9,451 nucleotides of DNA from Candidatus Sifarchaeum subterraneum (GCA_016292335.1 JAECRX010000126.1:1-9451), one strand, 5' to 3'; counted from the stretch's first letter, positions 1 through 6,761 are shown. Notes: generated by a model not told the origin, from the sequence alone. Translations and numbers: made by a program.

Positions 1-209
1 CCACAGCTCCGCCCACAGCTCCGCCCACAGCTCCGCCCACAGCTCCACCCACAGCTCCGCCCACAGCTCCGCCCATAACTCCGCCCACAGAACCTGTTTC
101 AGAACCGCCTATCACACCTACCCGCGAGAGCACTATCGAATCCCTTAGATCAGAGATGTTAGGTGAACTTAAAAGATTGAAGAAATTCATGCATAAAACA
201 GAAGTATAG
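1..209 (+). CDS. C-terminal fragment of an unidentified protein with a TAPP-repeat tract
   Basis: An open frame enters from the left edge (first full codon at 3) and ends at TAG 207-209, giving 68 visible residues. The first 28 are six Thr-Ala-Pro-Pro units plus one Ile-Thr-Pro-Pro. They are followed by a degenerate Pro/Glu/Thr stretch (TEPVSEPPITPT) and a charged, probably helical tail ending LKRLKKFMHKTEV. The repeat looks like an extended, disordered linker, and the basic tail may be a binding peptide; both are inference. The frame is supported because the one base change in repeat unit 4 is synonymous (CCG to CCA) and the frame stays open through the non-repeat tail. The stop lies 38 bp before rpiA on the same strand, so co-transcription is likely. 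The N-terminal part that would identify the protein is outside the window, so I assign no function. Confidence 0.75.
   Translation, partial: TAPPTAPPTAPPTAPPTAPPTAPPITPPTEPVSEPPITPTRESTIESLRSEMLGELKRLKKFMHKTEV
3..86 (+). repeat. 12-bp tandem repeat, seven units, encoding TAPP
   Basis: The unit is acagctccgccc. Units 1-3, 5 and 6 are identical, unit 4 has one synonymous change, and unit 7 (75-86) is degenerate (ataactccgccc). The tract may begin before the window. It is about 75% GC in an otherwise AT-rich region. The near-identity at the DNA level, not only the protein level, points to recent copy-number change by slippage or unequal recombination. Confidence 0.95.
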
Positions 210-247
210 AAGGAAAAGCTCCCTTTTTTACGGAGAGACCTCCTTTT

Positions 248-955
248 ATGGAGAAAAAACTGTCCACCACTAATAAAGCAAAGGAAAATGCCGCTAATTC
301 TGTTATAACAAAATTGATAAAAGATGGACAAATAATCGGTATGGGAAGTGGCTCAACAGTAGAACACGCTGCCCACTTCCTCGGTAAAAGAGTCAAAAAT
401 GAAAAATTAGATATCATGTGCATACCAACCGGAACTCAATCAGAACTGCTCCTAATTGAGAATAAAATTCCAATTACTGGTCTGTTAGAACACCCCGAAA
501 TTGATATCTCGATAGATGGTGCAGACGAAGTCGACCCGAATCTTAATATGATCAAGGGTGGAGGTGCAGCCCTAACACGCGAAAAAATAGTTGCATCAAG
601 CTCAAAGAACCGAGTTTTTATGGTGGATTCCAGTAAACTAGTAAAAAGGTTGGGTGAAAAATCTCCAATTCCTGTGGAACTAGTCCCATTTTCTTTCAAA
701 CTTGTTGAAAGGAAGATAATTGAACTGGGTGGTTTGCCAAAACTCCGGATTGCAGAAAGAAAACTCGGCCCAGTAATTACCGATAACTGCAATTTCATTC
801 TCGATGTAGTGTTTTCAACAATTGATGATCCAGGAATGCTTGAGATGAAATTAAATAACATTCCCGGAGTTTTGGAGAATGGGCTATTTGTGAACATTGC
901 TGATGAAGTTTATGTAGGATATGAGGACAAAATCGAAGTTCTTCGTAAAGTTTAA
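248..955 (+). CDS. rpiA: Ribose-5-phosphate isomerase A
   Basis: Cytosolic enzyme interconverting ribose 5-phosphate and ribulose 5-phosphate, supplying ribose for PRPP and nucleotides. The 235 residues match the usual RpiA length. Visible motifs are the phosphate-binding loop GMGSGST (31-37), SIDGADEVD (88-96), IKGGGAALTREK (102-113) and a C-terminal LNNIPGVLENGLF block. Aligned to E. coli RpiA, where Asp81, Asp84, Lys94 and catalytic Glu103 matter, the equivalents are Asp90, Asp93, Lys103 and Glu112, all present at a constant offset of nine. The ATG at 248 has a purine-rich ggaga at 232-236, 11 nt upstream. It probably reads from the preceding gene's transcript. Its stop is only 4 bp from the stop of the convergent ATPase gene, so its 3' UTR must be antisense to that gene. 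The call is firm. Confidence 0.97.
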   Translation: MEKKLSTTNKAKENAANSVITKLIKDGQIIGMGSGSTVEHAAHFLGKRVKNEKLDIMCIPTGTQSELLLIENKIPITGLLEHPEIDISIDGADEVDPNLNMIKGGGAALTREKIVASSSKNRVFMVDSSKLVKRLGEKSPIPVELVPFSFKLVERKIIELGGLPKLRIAERKLGPVITDNCNFILDVVFSTIDDPGMLEMKLNNIPGVLENGLFVNIADEVYVGYEDKIEVLRKV

Positions 956-959
956 GGAT

Positions 960-2801
960 TTAAATAGTCACCATTATTTTTAATCCGCGAGTTATTGCTT
1001 CTGACAATTCTTTCCCTAACGGGGAGTTCTTTTCAAATCTTATCATGCCATCTAACCCTACTGTTGCTGTAAGGAATGGTTTTTCTTCTATAAGTATTTG
1101 TACCTTCTTTTTAGAAAATTGTCTTCCTAAGTCTAGTATGATGTATTTTTTAGTGTATTTTATTCCAAATTCAACCTTCTGAGATGAGTTTGCCATATAT
1201 TTCTCTCTGGTCCAATTTTCTGGTCCTTCTAGTTCTTGAACATCAATATGTACACCGAGTTTTTTTTCTATTTTCCCAATTCTTTTACCTTTCTTTCCGA
1301 TGATTTTTGGAATGACAGACGCTTTTAAATAGACGATCGCCTTTTTGGGGGTTATCATCTCAACGGCAAAAGTAGAGGAAGTATAATTTCGGAGCTCATT
1401 TTCAATGTCTTCTTTTATTAAATGGCTTTTTGATTCATTTAATGAAATCACAGGAATTATGACGACTTGTTCACCAAAAGTGTAAATTTCAAATTCCAAA
1501 GCATTTGTATCAAAATCACGTACTTCAACAACGGGTCTTGCAAGGTCTGCTTCAACCATACCAGATGGTACTTTGACTGTCATCTCAAGTTTATAGACTT
1601 TTTCAATTTCCCCGTTTTCCAGTTGAATTACTGTATCCACCACTTGAGGGATCACACCTAGTTCGACTCGGCCAATCAAGCGTTGGATCGCGTCTATTGC
1701 GCTGCTGCTATGTACCACACCTACCATTCCCACACCTGCAAGCCTCATGTCGGCGTAAACTTCAAAATCACGTGTTTTACGAAGCTCATCATAAATAGTG
1801 TAATCAGGACGAACTAACAGTAAGACTTCTGCAGTCTTCTCAAAATCTCCACCTAACTCAGTATATTGAGTTATTTCTGAACTGACCTGAAGATCTCTCG
1901 GTTTCTCCATAGTTTTAACGATTTTCCCTTGTTTGGCATAGAAGTCACCAAGTGCGGAGCAAAAAGTTGACTTGCCACTCCCAGGTGGCCCTGAGACTAA
2001 AATTCCTTCAGCTTTTTGCTCAAAGCGATCTTTTAACCGTTCAGAAAGAGTATAATCATCCAAGTTGAATTTCACAATTGGTCTTACCGCTGTAATTTCA
2101 AATCTGTCAGAAAATGGTGGACGAGTAATTGAAATCCTGTAAACTCTAAGTTGAACCACTGTACAGGAGCTCTCATCAATTTCGATGAAAGAATCCTTAT
2201 CAGTCTTCGACCTTTCAATTATATCTCTTGAAAGATCTTGTAAATCTTCTAACTCTATTATTTTTTCATAATCGGGAATATTAACTAATTTCCATTTACC
2301 CGGTTTACCCTTTTTTGCTAAAGGAGCTATTCCTTCTCGTAAATGGACAGACATTGTATCATCAGTGAAAAAATTTTTTATTTTAAGTCTCAATTCCTTC
2401 CTAGGTTTCCTGATGAGCCAAGTTTTGATTCCCTCGATCTCAGCCAATGTAGCTTGGGGATAATCACTTGTTATTAATATTGCATTTTCTTTTTTCGCTT
2501 CTTGTCGGATCAGTTCATCTAATTCAAAAACTTTAATCTGTTCAAGTGTTGGTCTCTCTCCTTTCACTTCAATCTTGATTTTTGAAAGTTCACTTAATTT
2601 TTTAATCTCTTTTAGCTCTTCAAGTGCTGTATAGCCGATTTCGCGTCCTTTATTTGCCTGACTTTCAATTTCAGATAAAACAGTTTTGAGGATAATCAAA
2701 ACAACGTCCCCATTTTTTCCGATTTCACCTTTCCTAATTAATTCAGTGAGCATCCCATTAATAATTACACTCGTATCGGGGACATATTTTTCCACAGTCA
2801 T
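960..2801 (-). CDS. PIN-domain/KH-domain ATPase, PINA-like (COG1855 family)
   Basis: 613 residues. An N-terminal PIN nuclease fold (about 1-130) carries the expected acidic residues Asp9 (PDTS), Glu44, Asp95 and Asp113 (TSD). A linker domain follows, then a PilT/secretion-type RecA-like ATPase with Walker A GPPGSGKST (271-279), a Walker B-like acidic pair Asp338-Glu339 and a His box VVHSSS (His364). A KH domain near 490-520 has the GKKG signature at 502-505, and about 70 conserved-looking residues close the protein. This architecture is that of archaeal PINA; the Sulfolobus islandicus protein is a hexameric ATPase linked to Holliday-junction migration and to the resolvase Hjc. A role in recombination is inferred from the family, since no repair gene lies nearby. 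ATG at 2801 is preceded by a gaggaagaagag purine run. It is monocistronic here and convergent with rpiA. Confidence 0.93.
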   Translation of the reverse strand: MTVEKYVPDTSVIINGMLTELIRKGEIGKNGDVVLIILKTVLSEIESQANKGREIGYTALEELKEIKKLSELSKIKIEVKGERPTLEQIKVFELDELIRQEAKKENAILITSDYPQATLAEIEGIKTWLIRKPRKELRLKIKNFFTDDTMSVHLREGIAPLAKKGKPGKWKLVNIPDYEKIIELEDLQDLSRDIIERSKTDKDSFIEIDESSCTVVQLRVYRISITRPPFSDRFEITAVRPIVKFNLDDYTLSERLKDRFEQKAEGILVSGPPGSGKSTFCSALGDFYAKQGKIVKTMEKPRDLQVSSEITQYTELGGDFEKTAEVLLLVRPDYTIYDELRKTRDFEVYADMRLAGVGMVGVVHSSSAIDAIQRLIGRVELGVIPQVVDTVIQLENGEIEKVYKLEMTVKVPSGMVEADLARPVVEVRDFDTNALEFEIYTFGEQVVIIPVISLNESKSHLIKEDIENELRNYTSSTFAVEMITPKKAIVYLKASVIPKIIGKKGKRIGKIEKKLGVHIDVQELEGPENWTREKYMANSSQKVEFGIKYTKKYIILDLGRQFSKKKVQILIEEKPFLTATVGLDGMIRFEKNSPLGKELSEAITRGLKIMVTI

Positions 2802-2837
2802 CTCTTCTTCCTCATGAAATTATTTAACAGAAAAATT

Positions 2838-2855
2838 TTAAAATTTTTTAAAAAA
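2838..2855 (-). promoter_or_regulatory. Possible TATA region for the PINA-like gene
   Basis: Reading the minus strand, TTTTTTAAAAAATTTT lies roughly 40-50 nt before the ATG at 2801, placing a start near 2822 and a short leader carrying the gaggaagaagag ribosome site. The whole gap is A/T-rich, so the exact box is uncertain. Confidence 0.35.
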
Positions 2856-2931
2856 CCTTTTTTCCGTGTACTTTTTTTGAATTTCATCACTTTTTGAAAA
2901 GTTAATGCTTTTTTAAAATTTTAAATAAATG

Positions 2932-2944
2932 AATTTGGCAAATT
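2932..2944. promoter_or_regulatory. Near-palindrome AATTTG-G-CAAATT, possible regulator site
   Basis: Perfect 6-1-6 inverted repeat in the 209-bp gap between the endA-like gene and the PINA-like gene. It resembles two sites upstream of the endA-like gene (3685-3697 and 3766-3779), with the shared pattern AATT-k-GG-(n)-CAA-(a)-TT. Part of the match is expected from base composition, but the central GG..CAA is not. Confidence 0.3.
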
Positions 2945-3010
2945 TGATATACTAAGATAATTTTAGGCGGAGAAAGAGCTTCTTAACTTCGATTTAGAAA
3001 ATTTGACTTT

Positions 3011-3655
3011 TTATTTTTTCAAACTGACTTGTGAAGCAATATAATATGTGATCTCACCTAATCCATCAACAACAGCTAAAACAAGCTTTTTTCTCACACT
3101 TTTTGATAGCTTCGTTACTTTATCAAGATCCTCCAGATTAAAAGTTTTTCCCTCGATTAATATACATATCAAATATTTTGAAGTGTCTTCTCCAATTGTT
3201 GCCCCCCTAGGATAAACACGGTAATGAACTGGGTCGCCGTAGCCAATTCTTACCATGTATCCTCTTCCTCTCAGGTCTCTGTAGACCAAATATTTGACCC
3301 ATATGTCGGAATCATATTTAAGAAATTCTTTTAAAAGATCTTCAAAAGAAAATGCTTCTGTATCCTCCTGATTTCTTTTAACAATCAATTTCTCTCTTCT
3401 AAGTAGTAGTAGGGCTTCAACAGGGGCAAGAATAATTTTGTCTTCTTCTAGTTGTCCATAATATCCCTTATGGTATATTTTATCTGCTTCTTCAATATTT
3501 ACAAAAATATTTTTTTCACTAAAAACTCCAATTGACGGTTCTTCTTCAATTTCATCTTCTTTTTCTTCTGGTGGTTCAATTGAATTTTTTTCTTCGTTTT
3601 CATCCACTTTTTCGATTAATGGATCTGCTGAAATTTTCTCTTCATTCTCATTCAA
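3011..3655 (-). CDS. tRNA-splicing endonuclease (EndA) family subunit, catalytic His replaced
   Basis: 214 residues in two parts. An acidic Glu/Lys-rich N-terminal extension (about 1-45) has no counterpart in classical EndA. From about 46 onward the EndA fold is clear: an N-terminal domain with ADKIYHKGYYGQ and a VEALLLLRREKLIV helix, then a C-terminal nuclease domain with KYLVYRDLRGRGYMV (121-135), YRVYPRG (145-151), SKSVRKKLVLAVVDG (184-198) and ITYY. Against M. jannaschii EndA, whose triad is Tyr115/His125/Lys156, the Tyr (148) and the Lys (189 or 190) remain. The His of the H-S-x-Y-L block is Thr158 (DTSKYLI), so it may be the structural subunit of a heterotetramer or an altered enzyme. 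The start is TTG at 3655 with a stop codon directly upstream. An in-frame ATG at 3670 reads only MEET before that stop. GTG at residue 17 is an alternative start. Confidence 0.88.
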   Translation of the reverse strand: MNENEEKISADPLIEKVDENEEKNSIEPPEEKEDEIEEEPSIGVFSEKNIFVNIEEADKIYHKGYYGQLEEDKIILAPVEALLLLRREKLIVKRNQEDTEAFSFEDLLKEFLKYDSDIWVKYLVYRDLRGRGYMVRIGYGDPVHYRVYPRGATIGEDTSKYLICILIEGKTFNLEDLDKVTKLSKSVRKKLVLAVVDGLGEITYYIASQVSLKK

Positions 3656-3684
3656 TTAGGTCTCTTCCATACAATCCACTTTTG

Positions 3685-3703
3685 AATTGGGTCAATTTGC
3701 TAA
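3685..3703. promoter_or_regulatory. Copy 1 of an imperfect direct repeat, AATTGGG-type site
   Basis: Matches 3766-3784 at 16 of 19 positions. It begins with an inverted repeat, AATTG-GGT-CAATT (3685-3697), and sits at the predicted transcription start of the endA-like gene, where a bound protein would block initiation. No regulator is identified. Confidence 0.35.
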
Positions 3704-3706
3704 AAC

Positions 3707-3715
3707 TAATAAATC
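3707..3715 (-). promoter_or_regulatory. Probable TATA box of the endA-like gene
   Basis: Minus strand GATTTATTA preceded by the purine run AAAAA. A start about 25 nt downstream (near 3686) would give a roughly 30-nt leader before TTG 3655, including GGAAGAGA as ribosome site. A 7-bp inverted repeat (AATCTTT 3712-3718, AAAGATT 3725-3731) overlaps the box. Confidence 0.45.
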
Positions 3716-3765
3716 TTTTTACTTAAAGATTAAGTTGATAGCTAAAATGAATTAATTCCTCCCAA

Positions 3766-3784
3766 AATTGGGGCAAATTTCTAA
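3766..3784. promoter_or_regulatory. Copy 2 of the AATTGGG-type direct repeat
   Basis: Same orientation as the copy at 3685-3703, 81 bp away, and about 20 bp upstream of the hycI TATA box. It overlaps a short palindrome, CCCAA-AA-TTGGG (3761-3772). A shared regulator of the divergent genes is possible. Confidence 0.35.
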
Positions 3785-3804
3785 CCTATTCTTTTAACAT
3801 TAGA

Positions 3805-3812
3805 ATATAAAT
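3805..3812 (+). promoter_or_regulatory. Probable TATA box of the hycI-phosphohexomutase operon
   Basis: ATATAAAT with purines just upstream. It predicts a transcription start near 3834, about 18-24 nt before the candidate TTG (3852) and GTG (3858) starts. Confidence 0.5.
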
Positions 3813-3851
3813 CAGTTAAAGAATTTTGAAAAATTAATCCCAACTTTAACA

Positions 3852-4412
3852 TTGAAGGTGAATAAAACGTCTTCTAACAAGATAAAGAGAAATCTTATAG
3901 AAGTTAAAGAAAAATTATTACGACAGATTTCAGATATGAAAAAGGTAGCGATTATGGGAGTTGGAAATGATTTAAGAGGTGACGATGCAGCTGGTCTAGA
4001 AGTGGTAAGGACACTTAAACTTTCTTCAGATTTCAAGAATATAATACAAATAATTGATGCTGGTTCTGTACCTGAAAATTATAGTGAATTAATTCGCGAA
4101 TTTAGGGCTACACATCTCATAATTATTGACGCTGCCGTAATGAATGGATATCCTGGAGAAATAAGACTTATTGATGAAGACCAAATAGGTGACGTTTTCA
4201 TTTCAACTCATAGACTCCCGCTTAACCTTCTATCAACTTTTTTGAAAAATTCCACCGGAACCAAAACAATCTTCATTGGAATTCAGCCAAAATCCGTTGG
4301 TTTTGGTGAAACAATAACTGAGGAAGTCTCGCAGTCAGTTAAATTGGTTGTAGCATTGTTAAAAGAGGTAGTCGAAGAAATTATTTCTTCTAATTCTAAT
4401 AAAAAGCAATAA
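3852..4412 (+). CDS. hycI: Hydrogenase maturation endopeptidase, HycI type (peptidase family A31)
   Basis: This family removes the C-terminal peptide from a [NiFe]-hydrogenase large subunit after nickel insertion. Visible motifs are GVGNDLRGDDAAG (36-48), DAGSVPENY (69-77), IIIDAAVM (90-97), YPGEIRLID (100-108), THRLPLN (119-125) and FIGIQPKSVGF (141-151), which track E. coli HycI block by block. The nickel-sensing ligands of that family (Asp16, Asp62, His90 in HycI) correspond to Asp45, Asp93 and His120. Length is 186 residues including about 28 before the usual start; the extra part is a charged helix. The start is uncertain: TTG 3852, GTG 3858 or ATG 3936 (KKVAIMGVGND). The helix looks coded and the TATA position favours the early starts. 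No hydrogenase gene is in view, so the substrate, probably a group 3 or 4 enzyme, lies elsewhere. It is followed 30 bp later by the phosphohexomutase gene. Confidence 0.93.
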   Translation: MKVNKTSSNKIKRNLIEVKEKLLRQISDMKKVAIMGVGNDLRGDDAAGLEVVRTLKLSSDFKNIIQIIDAGSVPENYSELIREFRATHLIIIDAAVMNGYPGEIRLIDEDQIGDVFISTHRLPLNLLSTFLKNSTGTKTIFIGIQPKSVGFGETITEEVSQSVKLVVALLKEVVEEIISSNSNKKQ

Positions 4413-4442
4413 AATGATAAATAATCTCATCAGGTTTTTATC

Positions 4443-5846
4443 TTGTATGTTCCTAGACTTTTTGGGACTGCTGGGATTCGTGGTCGATGTAACATAGAAA
4501 TTACCCCCGAATTTGCTTTAAGGCTGGGTCTTGCTGTAAGCCAATTTCTTGGAAATGAAGGCAAAATAATAATTGGAAGAGACACAAGACTTTGTGCAGA
4601 AGTGATCGAACTTGCAATTATTAGTGGCGTAATTTGTGGCGGAGTTGATGTTATTGAAGCTGGTGTAGCTCCAACTCCATCCATTACATGGACCATCAAG
4701 GATTTTGATGCTAAAGGAGCAATAATGGTAACAGGCTCTCATCTTCCACCTGACCGAATAGGAATTATGGTCATTAAAGAGGACGGTACTTATCTTTTCG
4801 GAAGAGATGTTGAATTACTCGAAACAATCTATTTTGAGAAAAAGAGAAAGGAAGTCCCGTGGAATAAAGTTGGAAAAAAAATAGTCAGTAAAGAAATCCT
4901 GAAGATATATAAAAAAAAATTACTTAATGTCATCGATAAAAAGAACATTTCGAAGAGAGCTTACAGGGTTGTTATAGATCCTGGACACGGGGCATGTTGT
5001 GGGATTCTTTCAGAGATTCTTTCTGAGGTTGGATGCGATTGTATTTTAATTAATGAAGAACCTGATGGTAATTTTCCAGGTAGACTTCCTGAACCCATAT
5101 CAGAAAATCTTGAAAAAACAGCTACAATGGTTAAATCAGTAGGCGCAGATATTGGTATTGCCACGGATTCGGATGGAGATCGAGTTCGTTTTATCTCTAG
5201 TGAAGGAGTTGTAATTTCGGCAGATGTGATCGGCGCTTTTTTTGTAGAAAACGAATTTATGAATAAAGAAATTGGGCCTATTGTAACTCCAATTAATTCT
5301 TCTTCTCTCATTGAATGGCTTTGTCAAAAATACCACGCGAAATTAGTTTGGTGCAAAATTGGTCCTCCAGATACTGTTCGTGCAATCAAAGAGGAAAAAG
5401 CAATTTTTGCATATGAAGAGGTGGGAAAATATTATTTCACAGACATATCTCTTTGGACTGATGCATGCTTATCAACACTGAAGCTACTTGAAACTTTAGC
5501 TTATTTGGATAAAGATCTTTCCGAGATTTCTAGGCAATATCCCACCTACTATCAAATTAAGACATTTGTGGAATGCCCGGATGATCTAAAAATACCAGTT
5601 CTTGGCAAAGTCAAAAAACTAATTGACTTAAATTTCTTAGACCTTAATATACGACAAGTTTTTTCTATTGATGGATTAAAAATAGTTGGCGATGAAGGAT
5701 GGCTTCTTATTAGACCTTCAGGTACTGAACCTATCATAAGAGTATATTCTGAGAGCAAAAAAGAAGAAAGAACAAAAAATTTGTCTATCCAAGGAATAAA
5801 CCTTGTCAAAAAAGCTATTGAGTTAGTTCAAAATAAAGGTCCTTAG
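4443..5846 (+). CDS. Alpha-D-phosphohexomutase family enzyme (phosphomannomutase/phosphoglucosamine mutase-like), divergent
   Basis: 467 residues with the four-domain phosphohexomutase layout. Domain I opens with FGTAGIRG (7-14) and carries the phosphoserine loop TGSHLPPDRIG (97-107, Ser99). Domain II holds the metal loop DSDGDR (242-247). Domain III carries the sugar-recognition loop near 323-330. Domain IV has the phosphate clamp RPSGTEPIIR (424-433). Such enzymes move phosphate between C1 and C6 of hexose phosphates for glycan and UDP-sugar precursors. The usual sugar loop G-E-x-S-G-H reads Y-E-E-V-G-K here, losing Ser and His, so the substrate cannot be read from sequence. TTG 4443 is the only conventional start after the in-frame stop at 4422-4424, with aggt at 4432 as a weak ribosome site. 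It is probably co-transcribed with hycI. A nine-A run at 4911-4919 does not break the frame. Confidence 0.88.
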   Translation: MYVPRLFGTAGIRGRCNIEITPEFALRLGLAVSQFLGNEGKIIIGRDTRLCAEVIELAIISGVICGGVDVIEAGVAPTPSITWTIKDFDAKGAIMVTGSHLPPDRIGIMVIKEDGTYLFGRDVELLETIYFEKKRKEVPWNKVGKKIVSKEILKIYKKKLLNVIDKKNISKRAYRVVIDPGHGACCGILSEILSEVGCDCILINEEPDGNFPGRLPEPISENLEKTATMVKSVGADIGIATDSDGDRVRFISSEGVVISADVIGAFFVENEFMNKEIGPIVTPINSSSLIEWLCQKYHAKLVWCKIGPPDTVRAIKEEKAIFAYEEVGKYYFTDISLWTDACLSTLKLLETLAYLDKDLSEISRQYPTYYQIKTFVECPDDLKIPVLGKVKKLIDLNFLDLNIRQVFSIDGLKIVGDEGWLLIRPSGTEPIIRVYSESKKEERTKNLSIQGINLVKKAIELVQNKGP

Positions 5847-5850
5847 CCAA

Positions 5851-5856
5851 TTTTTT
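5851..5856 (+). terminator. T6 tract after the phosphohexomutase gene
   Basis: Tttttt begins 4 nt after the stop codon. Short T-tracts are the common intrinsic termination signal in archaea, so this is a plausible end for the hycI operon. Confidence 0.45.
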
Positions 5857-5879
5857 GCAAATAAACCGAGGGAAGACCC

Positions 5880-5908
5880 ATCTGCTTGTAGTTAGTAGGT
5901 AGGCAGAT
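5880..5908. terminator. Hairpin between convergent 3' ends
   Basis: ATCTGCTT (5880-5887) can pair with AGGCAGAT (5901-5908), 8 bp with one G-T, around a 13-nt loop. It lies between the stops of the phosphohexomutase and HAD genes and may act as a stabilising or termination structure for either strand. It is not followed by a long T-tract on either strand. Confidence 0.4.
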
Positions 5909-5925
5909 CATTATTGAGAATGCGA

Positions 5926-6699
5926 TTATTCATCAATAATTTTTATTATCTCATTTATTTCAAAAATTACATAATCTGGCTTTTCTATTTCTTTCGAGGG
6001 TTCCTTATTTGCTAATAAATCCTTCTTTATTAAAATGGAAATTGCACCAACTTCATTTGCGATGCGTATATCTGCCTCTGGATCGTCTCCGACCATGTAA
6101 ACTTTATTTTCTGAGATATTTATTTTGTATTTTTGCTTCAAAAGTTCTGAAAATTTTTCATAAAACCCATGACCAGGCTTACATACGCCCAACTCTTCTG
6201 AACAGACAAAAACATCAAAATGTTTGTGTTCTTCAAGTTCAAAAATTCTTCTCTTTAACTCAGCCTCTTCAAGTCCGTTATTAGTAAAGATAATGACTGT
6301 TAATTTATCCATCAATTCTTCCATTGTTCTGTGAGTGTCAGGATATGCTGCTGCTTCCTTATGAAAGGTATCCCAATAGCATTTTTTAACCTTTTCAAGC
6401 AATTTACCATCGGTGATTTTTACATCATTGGAGATTTTCTCGATTTCGGCTAGAGTTTGTTCTAAGCGAAGATTTTTATCATGTCTTGAGGGAAGGAAGG
6501 GATACTTTCTATAAAGCTTTCTTTTTGCTAAAGAGTAGCTTTTTCTTATTTGTTCGAGTTTAATAGAACAAAATTTTTCTAATTCTTCTTTGATAAGGAA
6601 AAACGCATTATTAAATGCTATTTCTTGGGGTATCAGTGAGAGACCAAGTGTTCCATCGAGATCAAGAACTAAAATTTCTCCACTATTTTTATCTTCCAA
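5926..6699 (-). CDS. HAD-superfamily hydrolase (subfamily IA-like phosphatase)
   Basis: 257 residues with all four HAD motifs in order: motif I DLDGTL (Asp13 nucleophile, Asp15 acid/base), motif II FTNNG (Thr139), motif III Lys174 in CKPG, motif IV GDDPEADI (Asp205/Asp206). A helical cap insert between motifs I and II, roughly 25-110 and rich in Lys/Arg/Glu, is typical of class C1 caps in phosphoglycolate phosphatase and nucleotidase relatives. Family membership is secure; the substrate is not predictable. There is no signal peptide, so it is likely a cytosolic small-molecule phosphatase. The start is TTG 6699. A strong GGAGGG (6712-6717) lies 12 nt upstream, which is long for TTG, but an in-frame ATT at 6705 would sit 6 nt from it. 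No ATG, GTG or TTG occurs further upstream before the in-frame TGA. It is divergent from mtnA and convergent with the hycI operon. Confidence 0.92.
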   Translation of the reverse strand: MEDKNSGEILVLDLDGTLGLSLIPQEIAFNNAFFLIKEELEKFCSIKLEQIRKSYSLAKRKLYRKYPFLPSRHDKNLRLEQTLAEIEKISNDVKITDGKLLEKVKKCYWDTFHKEAAAYPDTHRTMEELMDKLTVIIFTNNGLEEAELKRRIFELEEHKHFDVFVCSEELGVCKPGHGFYEKFSELLKQKYKINISENKVYMVGDDPEADIRIANEVGAISILIKKDLLANKEPSKEIEKPDYVIFEINEIIKIIDE

Positions 6700-6711
6700 G
6701 AGAATTTGCGA

Positions 6712-6717
6712 CCCTCC
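6712..6717 (-). promoter_or_regulatory. Strong Shine-Dalgarno of the HAD gene
   Basis: Minus strand GGAGGG, the clearest ribosome site in the window. Its spacing is 12 nt to TTG 6699 and 6 nt to an in-frame ATT at 6705, so it bears on start choice. Confidence 0.6.
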
Positions 6718-6761
6718 ACTTCTTGCGATAGATTTGTCAGTGAACTGTTGATTTAGATGAA

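Noticed and set aside
3..86. CRISPR-like array of short repeats
   Set aside because: The units are 12 bp with no spacers and lie in an open reading frame encoding TAPP.
436..897. Long minus strand open frame inside rpiA
   Set aside because: It is a shadow of rpiA, whose plus strand product has complete catalytic motifs. The other antisense frames inside the genes were rejected for the same reason.
960..2801. VapC toxin or PilT/type IV pilus motor
   Set aside because: The PIN domain is fused to an ATPase and a KH domain in one 613-residue protein with no antitoxin or pilus gene nearby, which is the PINA architecture.
4911..4919. Nine-A run as a frameshift or assembly error
   Set aside because: The phosphohexomutase frame and its motifs are intact on both sides.
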